A stretch of DNA of 64,000 bases, taken from an uncultured Bacteroidales bacterium. GTDB lineage: Bacteria; Bacteroidota; Bacteroidia; Bacteroidales; UBA932. The stretch spans positions 1 to 64,000 of the forward strand of contig CAMZGD010000006.1 in assembly GCA_947306365.1 (NCBI GenBank), read 5' to 3'. Positions 42,480-49,513 of this stretch are shown one piece after another. The notes beneath the pieces were generated by a model. The model saw only the letters and a program-made list of their open reading frames with translations, was not told where the DNA came from and made no database searches. Numbering within the stretch: position 1 is the first letter of the stretch; each line of letters begins with the position of its first letter. The translations under genes and the position numbers were made by a program.

Positions 42480-43724
42480 TTAAGAGAACTCCCTTTCAAG
42501 CCATTCTTTTAAAGCCTTGACAGTGCGAATTTCAAACTGTTCAAAGATAAGATTGATAATTGTTCGCCCCGTAACGAGCACTATGGGGTGACCATCATCA
42601 AGGAGCTCTTGGTAGGCTTGCTGGTGGACATAAGATGTTGTCACCATAATTCCGAACTGCCTATCTTTAATCCGAGATATAAGGCGTGCTGTGTCTTTGA
42701 CACCAACGGCGGTACTAAATGGATTGAAACACTTTGCCTGAAGGTAAAAATCAACAAGAACACTTTGGGTTCCTGTCCCAAATACCCGATAAGTACCAAT
42801 GCCGTCTATCCCTCCGTCTTTAAAGGGACGAGTTACATCTACAGTAACAACGTTTTCATCTAGCTGTTCAACAACGAAACGAGCAAACTGTTCAAAGCTA
42901 TAGCCCCTATCTTTCTCGATGAAATAATCATGTAAAGTCTGGAGCATAGCAACCTTCTCCGTATCTCTGGAATCAGGTAGTTGTTCGTCCTTACTCTTAA
43001 CATAGGTCTCCCTAAAAGCCGTCAGTGACAAGAATTTCTTGCGGTCAATGTATTTCTTCCACTCGGAGGGGACATATTTACTGTCATATGCTTTACCGGC
43101 TTCTATATCGGTTAACCACGCGAGGCTAATTCCAGATTCATCTTTCTCAGCCTCGCAACCCTTTGCAGTATCAAGAATTGTAAAAAACGACTTGTAGTTG
43201 AGGAAACGATTTCCATTTCTGTCAGACCCCCAAACCGCGGTAAGCCAATCTTTCTGGGGTTTTCCTTGTATTCCGGGCACTGCTAATCCCAAGAATTTGA
43301 TATCGCGTCCATGGACTTTTTTGAAGACGAAAATAGGTGGCACCTTTTTACGTATGTCCGGATTATCGGAGCATGCATAATCGAATACGTGCTTCAAAAT
43401 GAGATTTCCCTTCAACTTCGTATTATGAAGATCTTTTCCTGGGGTCTTCTGGTCTCCATAGTAAAGAAAGATTCCTAAAGAAGAATCAAGATCATCTCTC
43501 CAATACATATCCTCACCACTAGTGAAGAGGGCGACTAACTGAGGACTCTCCGTTTTTCCTTTATAACGGAAACCACCTTGATTACCTACGCTAAGTAATT
43601 TGGACAGCACTTCTCCGCCAAGATTTTTGGCGTTTGGATTTGCTTTATAGATGGCATCGACATATAAATGCCAGTTAGGCCGCTGTTCGGCCGTAACCTT
43701 CTCAAAAACGTTAATCTCTTGCAT
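42480..43724 (-). CDS. Mrr-fold restriction endonuclease with AspBHI-like N-terminal domain
   Basis: 414 aa from ATG 43724; the earlier GTG start would overlap the -7 box at 43743-43750. The N-terminal half has GGFRYKGKTESPQLVALFTS, then YYGDQKTPGKDLHNTKLKGN, which I recognise from the DNA-recognition domain of the modification-dependent enzyme AspBHI. The C-terminal part is an Mrr catalytic domain: YSFEQFARFVVEQL, FKDGGIDGIGTY with the metal Asp, and the Q-x-K site in YLQAKCF, then IMVTTSYVHQQAYQEL. It probably cuts DNA carrying 5-methylcytosine in a given context. It is upstream of, and parallel to, a C5 methylase gene. Confidence 0.83.
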   Translation of the reverse strand: MQEINVFEKVTAEQRPNWHLYVDAIYKANPNAKNLGGEVLSKLLSVGNQGGFRYKGKTESPQLVALFTSGEDMYWRDDLDSSLGIFLYYGDQKTPGKDLHNTKLKGNLILKHVFDYACSDNPDIRKKVPPIFVFKKVHGRDIKFLGLAVPGIQGKPQKDWLTAVWGSDRNGNRFLNYKSFFTILDTAKGCEAEKDESGISLAWLTDIEAGKAYDSKYVPSEWKKYIDRKKFLSLTAFRETYVKSKDEQLPDSRDTEKVAMLQTLHDYFIEKDRGYSFEQFARFVVEQLDENVVTVDVTRPFKDGGIDGIGTYRVFGTGTQSVLVDFYLQAKCFNPFSTAVGVKDTARLISRIKDRQFGIMVTTSYVHQQAYQELLDDGHPIVLVTGRTIINLIFEQFEIRTVKALKEWLEREFS

Positions 43725-44086
43725 TTTGGGAATTGCGTGTCCCAAATATAGCACATTTTATCCAGGCGACCTGAGATAATCAAATAAAAGCAACGCTTCC
43801 CATGGGTGAGATGGGAATTACATAACGTTATTGCAAAGGTTATCTAACGACAATAGCATTCGTAAATAGTAAATAAAAAACCCTAATAAGCGGTTATTCG
43901 GCAGTTATAGCGGTAATCACGTATATCACCTTCATAACGTAATCTTCGCATAACCATAAAAAGTCAGAAGACCAATCCTAACCACTCCACTTCCCTCCGC
44001 CATCCAGGGACGCCAGAATGCGAGCAGGAAGAACAAAGGTAAATTCGTATCTTTGCATAATCAATGGCTTAATAAACGAAGTTATT
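43725..44086. other. Intergenic region between two divergent nuclease genes
   Basis: 362 bp without a gene. It holds the minus-strand -7 box TATATTTG (43743-43750) for the Mrr-type nuclease and the plus-strand -7 box TATCTTTG (44048-44055) for the DUF262 gene. Between them is an AT-rich tract with a perfect palindrome ATAACGTTAT (43822-43831) and two later variants of its half (ATAACG near 43936, ATAACC near 43953), which may be operator sites. Confidence 0.5.
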
Positions 44087-45817
44087 ATGGGAAAGTTCCA
44101 GGATACAACCGTGAAGAAAATAATCGGACAGTTAAACGACAGTTTCTTCCTTCCTGATATTCAGCGCGAATATGTATGGCTGAACAAGGAACAAGACAAG
44201 AAGATCGAACTTCTCTTTGATTCGATTCTAAGGGATTATCCCATTGGAACCTTCCTTTTCTGGTCTCTTAAGAAGTCTGATTTTGAAACATCCAAAGAGA
44301 CAACGCCGGTTGCTGGTAAGTTAAACTTCCAGTTATACAAGTTCATCGAGCGTTATGACGTCAGGAAGAGTCATAACGAGAAGGTAAATATCGAGCAAGT
44401 CAAATCCGAAAACATTACGATAGTTCTTGATGGACAGCAGCGATTGACGTCTCTGTATATTGGGTTGATGGGATCTAGGACATTGAAGAAGCCTCGCCAT
44501 TGGTGGGACAATCCAGATGCTTTCGAAGAGAAGAAGCTATACTTGAACTTACGCCACATTCCTCAGCCGGACAATCCGGATGATAACTATCAGTTTGAGT
44601 TTAAGGTTCCTTCTGCATTACCAACCCCAGACGAAAACAATTATTGGTTCAGAGTTGGAGAAATTCTCGAACTTGACAGTGTTCTCGGATATAGCCGGAA
44701 GCACGGGCTTTCTGATGAAGAATCCATCATGTTGGAGAAGCTTCATAACAATCTTTGCAGCAAGGATATTATCTCGTTCTATAATGAGGACGAAAAGAAC
44801 CTTGACAAGGTTCTGAAGATCTTCATAAGGGTAAACAGTGGCGGAACTCAGCTTTCTTATTCTGACCTGTTAATGTCCATCCTAACGGCGAATTTCTCTT
44901 CGGATATTCGCACCTTGATGATAGAGTTGGTCGACAATCTTCAGACCTCCGGATTTGGTGTGATGGGACGCGACCAGATTCTTAAGACATGCTTACTCCT
45001 GACGGGTTGCAACCACGTGTTCAAACTTGAGAACTTCTCTAAAACGAACATTTCGAAAATTGAAACTAATTGGAGCAGAATTACGGAATGCATACTCGAT
45101 GCAGCGTCGATTGCAGAAGACTGCGGATATGCCAACAACCTATCATCCGGTTACATCCTGACCACTATAGCTCTCTATCTATATATCAAGAATCTTAGAG
45201 CTGGAAAGGTTTCCGTTGATGACCGAAGAGAGATATGGAAGTTTATCCGGAACGCTCAAATCACAGCATACTTCTCGGCGACCCTGGATTCTAAACTCGG
45301 TATTGCGGCTAATACTATGAGGGGCAATAAGGATCTCCCTCAGGTGAAAGATTTCGAAGAATTCAATGCCCGCATGGATAAGGACAGAAACATCTCAGTC
45401 CACAAAGAGAATGTGTTGGATATGTTGAACCTTCAATATGGGTCTTACGCTGTTTTACCGGTACTTCAGGTGCTGTATCCAACGCTGGATTATAAGAACA
45501 GATCCTTCCATATCGACCATATTTATCCGAAGTCAAAGTTTACCGTAAAGAACTCGAAACTGCCCGCAGACTATCTTTCCAAAAAGAATAACCTCTTTAA
45601 TCTTCAATTACTTGAAGGCGGCGAGAATATTGAAAAGCGGGCTAAAGACCCGGAGGTGTGGCTTTCGCAGAATTATGATACCGTCGATAAAATCAAGGCC
45701 TATAAGCGCGAGAACTACATAGACGAGAACTTCACACTCAATTGGGAGGATATTGCTCAGTTCGAAAAAGACAGGATAAAGAGCATAAAGAAAGCCCTAG
45801 AGAAATTGTTCGAATAG
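44087..45817 (+). CDS. DUF262-DUF1524 protein (GmrSD-like restriction nuclease)
   Basis: 576 aa from ATG 44087, 32 nt after a -7 box. The N-terminal DUF262 domain has FFLPDIQREYVW (20-31) and the nucleotide-handling motif VLDGQQRLTSLY (113-124). Later VRVNSGGTQLSYSDLLMS is typical. The C-terminal DUF1524 part carries an HNH-type nuclease motif, FHIDHIYPKSKF. GmrSD of phage defence is a two-part enzyme of these domains acting on modified (glucosylated hydroxymethyl) cytosine DNA; single-chain versions are common type IV-like systems. Convergent with a WYL regulator gene. Confidence 0.88.
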   Translation: MGKFQDTTVKKIIGQLNDSFFLPDIQREYVWLNKEQDKKIELLFDSILRDYPIGTFLFWSLKKSDFETSKETTPVAGKLNFQLYKFIERYDVRKSHNEKVNIEQVKSENITIVLDGQQRLTSLYIGLMGSRTLKKPRHWWDNPDAFEEKKLYLNLRHIPQPDNPDDNYQFEFKVPSALPTPDENNYWFRVGEILELDSVLGYSRKHGLSDEESIMLEKLHNNLCSKDIISFYNEDEKNLDKVLKIFIRVNSGGTQLSYSDLLMSILTANFSSDIRTLMIELVDNLQTSGFGVMGRDQILKTCLLLTGCNHVFKLENFSKTNISKIETNWSRITECILDAASIAEDCGYANNLSSGYILTTIALYLYIKNLRAGKVSVDDRREIWKFIRNAQITAYFSATLDSKLGIAANTMRGNKDLPQVKDFEEFNARMDKDRNISVHKENVLDMLNLQYGSYAVLPVLQVLYPTLDYKNRSFHIDHIYPKSKFTVKNSKLPADYLSKKNNLFNLQLLEGGENIEKRAKDPEVWLSQNYDTVDKIKAYKRENYIDENFTLNWEDIAQFEKDRIKSIKKALEKLFE

Positions 45818-45846
45818 AAATACTATCAAGTATCCTAGCCAACTAT

Positions 45847-46800
45847 TTATAATTCTGAATCTACCCGGATTTTGTCTTCATCGCCCAGGATGAAGCGGTT
45901 ATCTACGCGCTTCCGGACCTCATCGGAAACCCATTGGGGCGAGATAACTTTGGAGAATTGACAGAAGTTTACGAGTTCCCCGATGAAATCGCCAGTAGGC
46001 CTAATAGTATATTCGAAAACACAGTAGTCATCGCCGGTTTCAATCTCTTTCTGGGAATGGTGAAGCGGTAGAGAGCGAAGATAATCCCTCGTCATTCCCT
46101 CCACCCAAAGCCGCACCTGTTCAAGTTTCACCTTGGGATCTACGTAGATGCCATAGTAATCCCCGAAGAAGGCTTGAGCGTCGAAACCTTCGGATGTCTC
46201 GAACTTAATCTTGGTGAGTTCGCAACCGACGATTCTATCAAGGGCATATACCCTCAAATGGTCAAGATCCAGGCTGAGCCCAAGAACATACCAACGTTGT
46301 TGCCAAAGTTTTAGGCACCAGGGCTCGATTTTGAAGGTGTATATGTTGTCGCTTCTGAAATTCCTATAACTTATTTCCACGACCAGATTCTTGTTCATCG
46401 CATCAATTATGATGGTGAGATATTTCTCTCCGGACGGGATGTTTTCCAGAAGGATACGATGATTCAAAGACTTACTCTCCATCAGCATATTCCCAATGGA
46501 CATAGTATTTAGAATCCATCGCCGGAGGTTGCCCCTCTCGATGTCGTCGCTATTCTCGATGTAGTATTTGAATCCGTCATGCTTATCACACTCGATATCA
46601 ATGTCGAACAGCTCTTCAACAGCGTGTCTGTGATCGTGAAAGGTTCTGATGGGCAGGTCGCTTCCATCATTGTTCCAAGAAGAAGTACGCCACTTTCTGG
46701 CAATTTCTTCGAAAGTGATTTTACCGGCTGAATAAACAGTATTCGCCAACCAGATATAGCGATTGAACAGCTCGGACGCAGATGTTTTGGAAGTAGCCAT
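45847..46800 (-). CDS. WYL-domain transcriptional regulator
   Basis: 317 aa. N-terminal winged helix (about 8-75: FNRYIWLANTVYSAGKITFEEIARKW) and a WYL domain in the middle (VVEISYRNFRSDNIYTFKIEPWCLKLWQQRWYVLG spans residues near 140-175), then the C-terminal WCX extension. WYL regulators bind nucleic acid or nucleotides and often repress phage-defence operons (BrxR, CapW). It is divergent from the HIRAN gene with a palindrome in the shared promoter region, so autorepression is likely. Confidence 0.9.
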   Translation of the reverse strand: MATSKTSASELFNRYIWLANTVYSAGKITFEEIARKWRTSSWNNDGSDLPIRTFHDHRHAVEELFDIDIECDKHDGFKYYIENSDDIERGNLRRWILNTMSIGNMLMESKSLNHRILLENIPSGEKYLTIIIDAMNKNLVVEISYRNFRSDNIYTFKIEPWCLKLWQQRWYVLGLSLDLDHLRVYALDRIVGCELTKIKFETSEGFDAQAFFGDYYGIYVDPKVKLEQVRLWVEGMTRDYLRSLPLHHSQKEIETGDDYCVFEYTIRPTGDFIGELVNFCQFSKVISPQWVSDEVRKRVDNRFILGDEDKIRVDSEL

Positions 46801-46822
46801 AATGATTCTATGATTCTTCGCA

Positions 46823-46882
46823 CAAATTTATGCATTTCCTTTTAATTCTGCGGAGTTTTCGCAGAGTGTCCCGGTAACTTTG
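46823..46882. promoter_or_regulatory. WYL/HIRAN divergent promoters with inverted repeat
   Basis: Minus-strand -7 box TAAATTTG at 46823-46830 (WYL gene) and plus-strand -7 box TAACTTTG at 46875-46882 (HIRAN gene). Between them TTCTGCG (46845-46851) and CGCAGAG (46860-46866) form an inverted repeat over the -33 region of both, a likely operator for the WYL protein. Confidence 0.6.
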
Positions 46883-46909
46883 CATCAGAAACTTAAAACA
46901 ACAAGCATT

Positions 46910-47251
46910 ATGTTACAAGAAAAAAGACAAACCCTCTTCAACTGCAAACTTGCAGGTTTCACTTACTACGATGGTCCTCTGGCATGGCAGGACCTTCAGG
47001 TCGGCTCAAAGCTTACCCCTGTTGCAGAGGACAACAAGTACGACCCGAATGCAATCGCTCTTTTTTTCGGAGACAACAAGCTTGGCTTTGTGCCCAAAGA
47101 AAAGAACGAAACTCTCAGACACTTTATTGAGATGGGCTGGGAAGAAGCTATCGACATCCGCATCTCCCGCCTCTCAAGAGAGGAATATCCTGAACGCCAG
47201 GTAGACATCTCCGTCGGCATTGCGAGAAACGCGAACAAAAATCAAGAATAA
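46910..47251 (+). CDS. HIRAN-domain protein
   Basis: 113 aa from ATG 46910. The HIRAN domain covers almost all of it: FNCKLAGFTYYDGPLAWQDL, LTPVAEDNKYDPNAIALFFG and KLGFVPKEKNETLRHFI are the classical strands, with the conserved Asp-Pro-Asn-Ala-Ile. HIRAN domains recognise 3' DNA ends or stalled forks and are found in SNF2 helicases and in small stand-alone defence-linked proteins. It has its own promoter, divergent from the WYL gene. Confidence 0.9.
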   Translation: MLQEKRQTLFNCKLAGFTYYDGPLAWQDLQVGSKLTPVAEDNKYDPNAIALFFGDNKLGFVPKEKNETLRHFIEMGWEEAIDIRISRLSREEYPERQVDISVGIARNANKNQE

Positions 47252-47255
47252 ATCC

Positions 47256-47263
47256 TAACTTTG
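47256..47263 (+). promoter_or_regulatory. -7 box of the EVE-like gene
   Basis: TAACTTTG at 47256-47263, 26 nt before the ATG at 47290, directly after the HIRAN gene stop. Confidence 0.65.
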
Positions 47264-47289
47264 TAACAATCACATAAAAGACACGTAAT

Positions 47290-47805
47290 ATGGCAACTGT
47301 AATCTTCAAATGGAATCCTGGTTTCTCTTCATATGAGATGATGCGTTATCTCGAGGACCTCTGCAATGCCGCAGAAAACGATGAATTCGATTATAACTGG
47401 AGCGTCTGGGATTTTGATAAAATCAAAAAGGGAGACCGCTTCTACTGGGTAAAACTCGGATATGGTGCTAAAGGCATTGTCGGCTGCGGAGTTATTACAT
47501 CCGACCCTTATCAGGGTGCAGATTGGAGCGGTAACGGTCGCCCCACTTATTACGTTGACTTTATGCCGCGCATCATGATTAATCCCGATGCGCTTCCTAT
47601 CCTTGATATGCGCACGCTCGAGGCAGAAATCCCCGACTTCGAGTGGGCAAAGGGTCATTCCGGCCTTATCCTCACCGACGGGCAGGCCAAACATCTCGAC
47701 GAGATATGGAACACCTTCGTGACGAAGAATATGGATCTCTTCGTGGAGCGTGCGAATAATGACCACGCAATGAACGATAAGTTCTTCATTCAGGGAGACG
47801 AATAG
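47290..47805 (+). CDS. EVE/PUA-like domain protein, putative modified-base reader
   Basis: 171 aa. The middle has KKGDRFYWVKLGYGAKGIVGCGVI (in pieces: KKGDRFYWVKLG, then GIVGCGVITSDPY), which is the strand pattern of the EVE/PUA-like superfamily that binds modified bases and is often fused to McrB-type nucleases. The rest is acidic with FEWAKGHSGLIL near the end. A stand-alone reader beside type IV-like nucleases could report modified phage DNA. Superfamily assignment is by eye and moderately sure. Confidence 0.65.
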   Translation: MATVIFKWNPGFSSYEMMRYLEDLCNAAENDEFDYNWSVWDFDKIKKGDRFYWVKLGYGAKGIVGCGVITSDPYQGADWSGNGRPTYYVDFMPRIMINPDALPILDMRTLEAEIPDFEWAKGHSGLILTDGQAKHLDEIWNTFVTKNMDLFVERANNDHAMNDKFFIQGDE

Positions 47806-47831
47806 CCCTTGTCCAATCAACTGATACAGTT

Positions 47832-49034
47832 ATGGACAAAGTCCTTCCCCCGAAACAAGATCGTGTTTTTGGATGTATTGTAGGAGGAGCCGTCGGCGAC
47901 GCTCTGGGCTATCCCGTTGAGTTCAAAACTTGGCCTGCGATCGCCAACCGCTACGGCCAACGCGGCATCACTCGCTTCGAACTTGATGAGCGCGGCCTGG
48001 CGCAGATATCCGATGACACGCAGATGTCGCTATTCACCGCCGCCGGCGTATTGCTTGGAATGACGCGTGGTCGTATGCGGGGAGTGATGGGGCGCATCGA
48101 CGGTTATTGCCGGTTTACATATCTTGATTGGCTCCATACGCAAGAATGGAGCTCCAAAAAACAAGACACTCGTATTGATTCCTGGCTAATGGATGTCCCT
48201 GAACTCTATTCTAGACGTGCCCCAGGAGGGACCTGTCTATCTGCTCTGAAAGCAATAGAGAATGGTAAACAGGTCGACAATACCAGTTGCGGCTGTGGCG
48301 GCGTAATGCGCACGGCACCCATTGCACTTATTTCGTATATTCACGGATACTCTCGATTCGATAGCACCAAGGATGATACGCTATTTGTTGATGACGTAGC
48401 TGCAAGTGCTGCCTGTATCACGCATAAGCATCCACTTGGTTTCATTCCTTCCGCTGTGCTCAATCATTTACTTATGTCAATTCAGAGCCGGGATGCCCAC
48501 ACTAGAGATGATTTCGTTGCAATAGTTCAAGACGCTATAGAAGTTTTGCCACATACTCTTTGTCAAGACGATGACGACAAGCCGTATGGAGAGCTATGGC
48601 CAAAGCACGTGGCAATAATGCGAAAGCTGATTCGCCAAGCACTTGATCTTTCATGCTCTGATACTCCCGACCAAAAAGCCATCGCATCAATCGGAGAGGG
48701 TTGGACGGGCCATGAAGCGCTGGCCATCGCCGTCTATTGCGCCGTCAAACACGCTGAAAGCTTCGAAGATGCCGTAATCTCAGCAGTTAACCACTCCGGG
48801 GACAGTGACTCCACAGGGGCAATATGCGGCAACATCATCGGTTGCTTACTCGGACGTACTGCGATTCCGGCACATTACACGGAACGGCTGGAACTGTTGG
48901 ATGTCATAGAAGAGATGGCCCAAGACCTCTACACCGGATGCATCATCAGCGAATACGACCTGTTCGATACCCCAGAGAAGCGCCTTTGGTATAAGAAGTA
49001 TTGTCTTCACGAGTGGTCACCTAAAAGAAGATAG
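47832..49034 (+). CDS. ADP-ribosylglycohydrolase (DraG family)
   Basis: 400 aa. Removes ADP-ribose from proteins or nucleic acids using two Mg ions. Metal ligands are seen in GDALG (22-26), ISDDTQMSLFT (59-69) and the late GDSDSTGAICGNIIG; CGGVMRTAPI is the usual middle motif. It follows the EVE-like gene by 26 nt without a promoter of its own, so the two are co-transcribed. In this context it may reverse ADP-ribosylation by a toxin or phage enzyme; no ADP-ribosyltransferase gene is found in the window. Confidence 0.93.
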   Translation: MDKVLPPKQDRVFGCIVGGAVGDALGYPVEFKTWPAIANRYGQRGITRFELDERGLAQISDDTQMSLFTAAGVLLGMTRGRMRGVMGRIDGYCRFTYLDWLHTQEWSSKKQDTRIDSWLMDVPELYSRRAPGGTCLSALKAIENGKQVDNTSCGCGGVMRTAPIALISYIHGYSRFDSTKDDTLFVDDVAASAACITHKHPLGFIPSAVLNHLLMSIQSRDAHTRDDFVAIVQDAIEVLPHTLCQDDDDKPYGELWPKHVAIMRKLIRQALDLSCSDTPDQKAIASIGEGWTGHEALAIAVYCAVKHAESFEDAVISAVNHSGDSDSTGAICGNIIGCLLGRTAIPAHYTERLELLDVIEEMAQDLYTGCIISEYDLFDTPEKRLWYKKYCLHEWSPKRR

Positions 49035-49039
49035 AAATA

Positions 49040-49053
49040 CCCCCCCCCCCGGG
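49040..49053 (+). repeat. C11-G3 homopolymer tract
   Basis: Eleven C followed by GGG just after the DraG-family stop and 20 nt before a small gene. Tracts of this length are prone to slippage. Confidence 0.9.
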
Positions 49054-49072
49054 CTTCAATGCATAAAAGACT

Positions 49073-49300
49073 ATGAAACAAATAGAAAAACGGCTGTATG
49101 GAGTACCCGTCATAATGGTCATCGAAGTCAGTCAGGCGAGCGTAATCTGCGCCAGCGTGGTTCGCGACAATTATAGCGATGACAATTATCCAGGCGACAC
49201 GCATTGGACCGTCGATCACGAAACGGAGGATATTACCCGCGACGATGATTGGGAAGAAGAACAGGATCAGGATTGGGGCGACTCCTGGGGCGAGTATTAG
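49073..49300 (+). CDS. Small acidic peptide of Bacteroidales type
   Basis: 75 aa. N-terminus MKQIEKRLYGVPVIMVIEVS followed by QASVICAS resembles many Bacteroidales small proteins that begin with a Lys-rich stretch, a Y-x-x-P-x-I-x-V-I motif and an A-S pair. The second half is very acidic (DDDWEEEQDQDWGDSWGEY). Function of such peptides is unknown; some are exported. The opposite-strand open frame over the same bases is weaker. No promoter box was seen directly upstream, so it may be read with the DraG gene. Confidence 0.65.
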   Translation: MKQIEKRLYGVPVIMVIEVSQASVICASVVRDNYSDDNYPGDTHWTVDHETEDITRDDDWEEEQDQDWGDSWGEY

Positions 49301-49358
49301 CATTATGGACATACATCTCCCCTGCCCATCGACATTTTGAAAGAATAATAGAATATTC

Positions 49359-49390
49359 TTTGGGTTTGGTCGATTTGTGTATTATCTTTG
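49359..49390 (+). promoter_or_regulatory. Promoter of candidate small RNA
   Basis: -33 box TTTG at 49359-49362, 20-bp spacer, -7 box TATCTTTG at 49383-49390, a full match to the Bacteroidota consensus. No open frame follows before the terminator at 49436. Confidence 0.7.
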
Positions 49391-49396
49391 TGACAT

Positions 49397-49475
49397 ACTA
49401 ATCGCGAGCTCCTTGAGAAAGAGCGATCACCTTACAGAGCATTATTCTGAAATTCAGGGTAATGCTCTTTTTTTC
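49397..49475 (+). ncRNA. Candidate small RNA, ~80 nt, convergent to rtcB
   Basis: Between the promoter at 49359-49390 and a strong intrinsic terminator: stem AGAGCATTA (49436-49444) with TAATGCTCT (49460-49468) and a run of seven T. The 5' part can form a second hairpin, ATCGC with GCGAT (about 49401-49428). No open frame of useful length. The RNA would end about 38 nt before the rtcB stop codon, on the opposite strand. It may be a stand-alone sRNA, or the terminator may just end the peptide-gene transcript. Confidence 0.5.
49436..49475 (+). terminator. Intrinsic terminator of the candidate small RNA
   Basis: Nine-bp stem AGAGCATTA/TAATGCTCT with an inner CTGAAATTCAG stem and a following T7 run on the plus strand. 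Confidence 0.8.
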
Positions 49476-49513
49476 GGAGACTCGCCGGATGTGCCGGTTC
49501 TTCATTATGGTTC

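Noticed and set aside
42241..42483. 80-codon plus-strand frame between the methylase and Mrr-type genes
   Set aside because: It starts inside the -7 box of the methylase gene, in AT-rich intergenic DNA, with no recognisable features.
49007..49312. 101-codon frame on the minus strand opposite the acidic peptide gene
   Set aside because: It runs through the C11 tract and the end of the DraG-type gene; the plus-strand frame has the Bacteroidales small-protein pattern.
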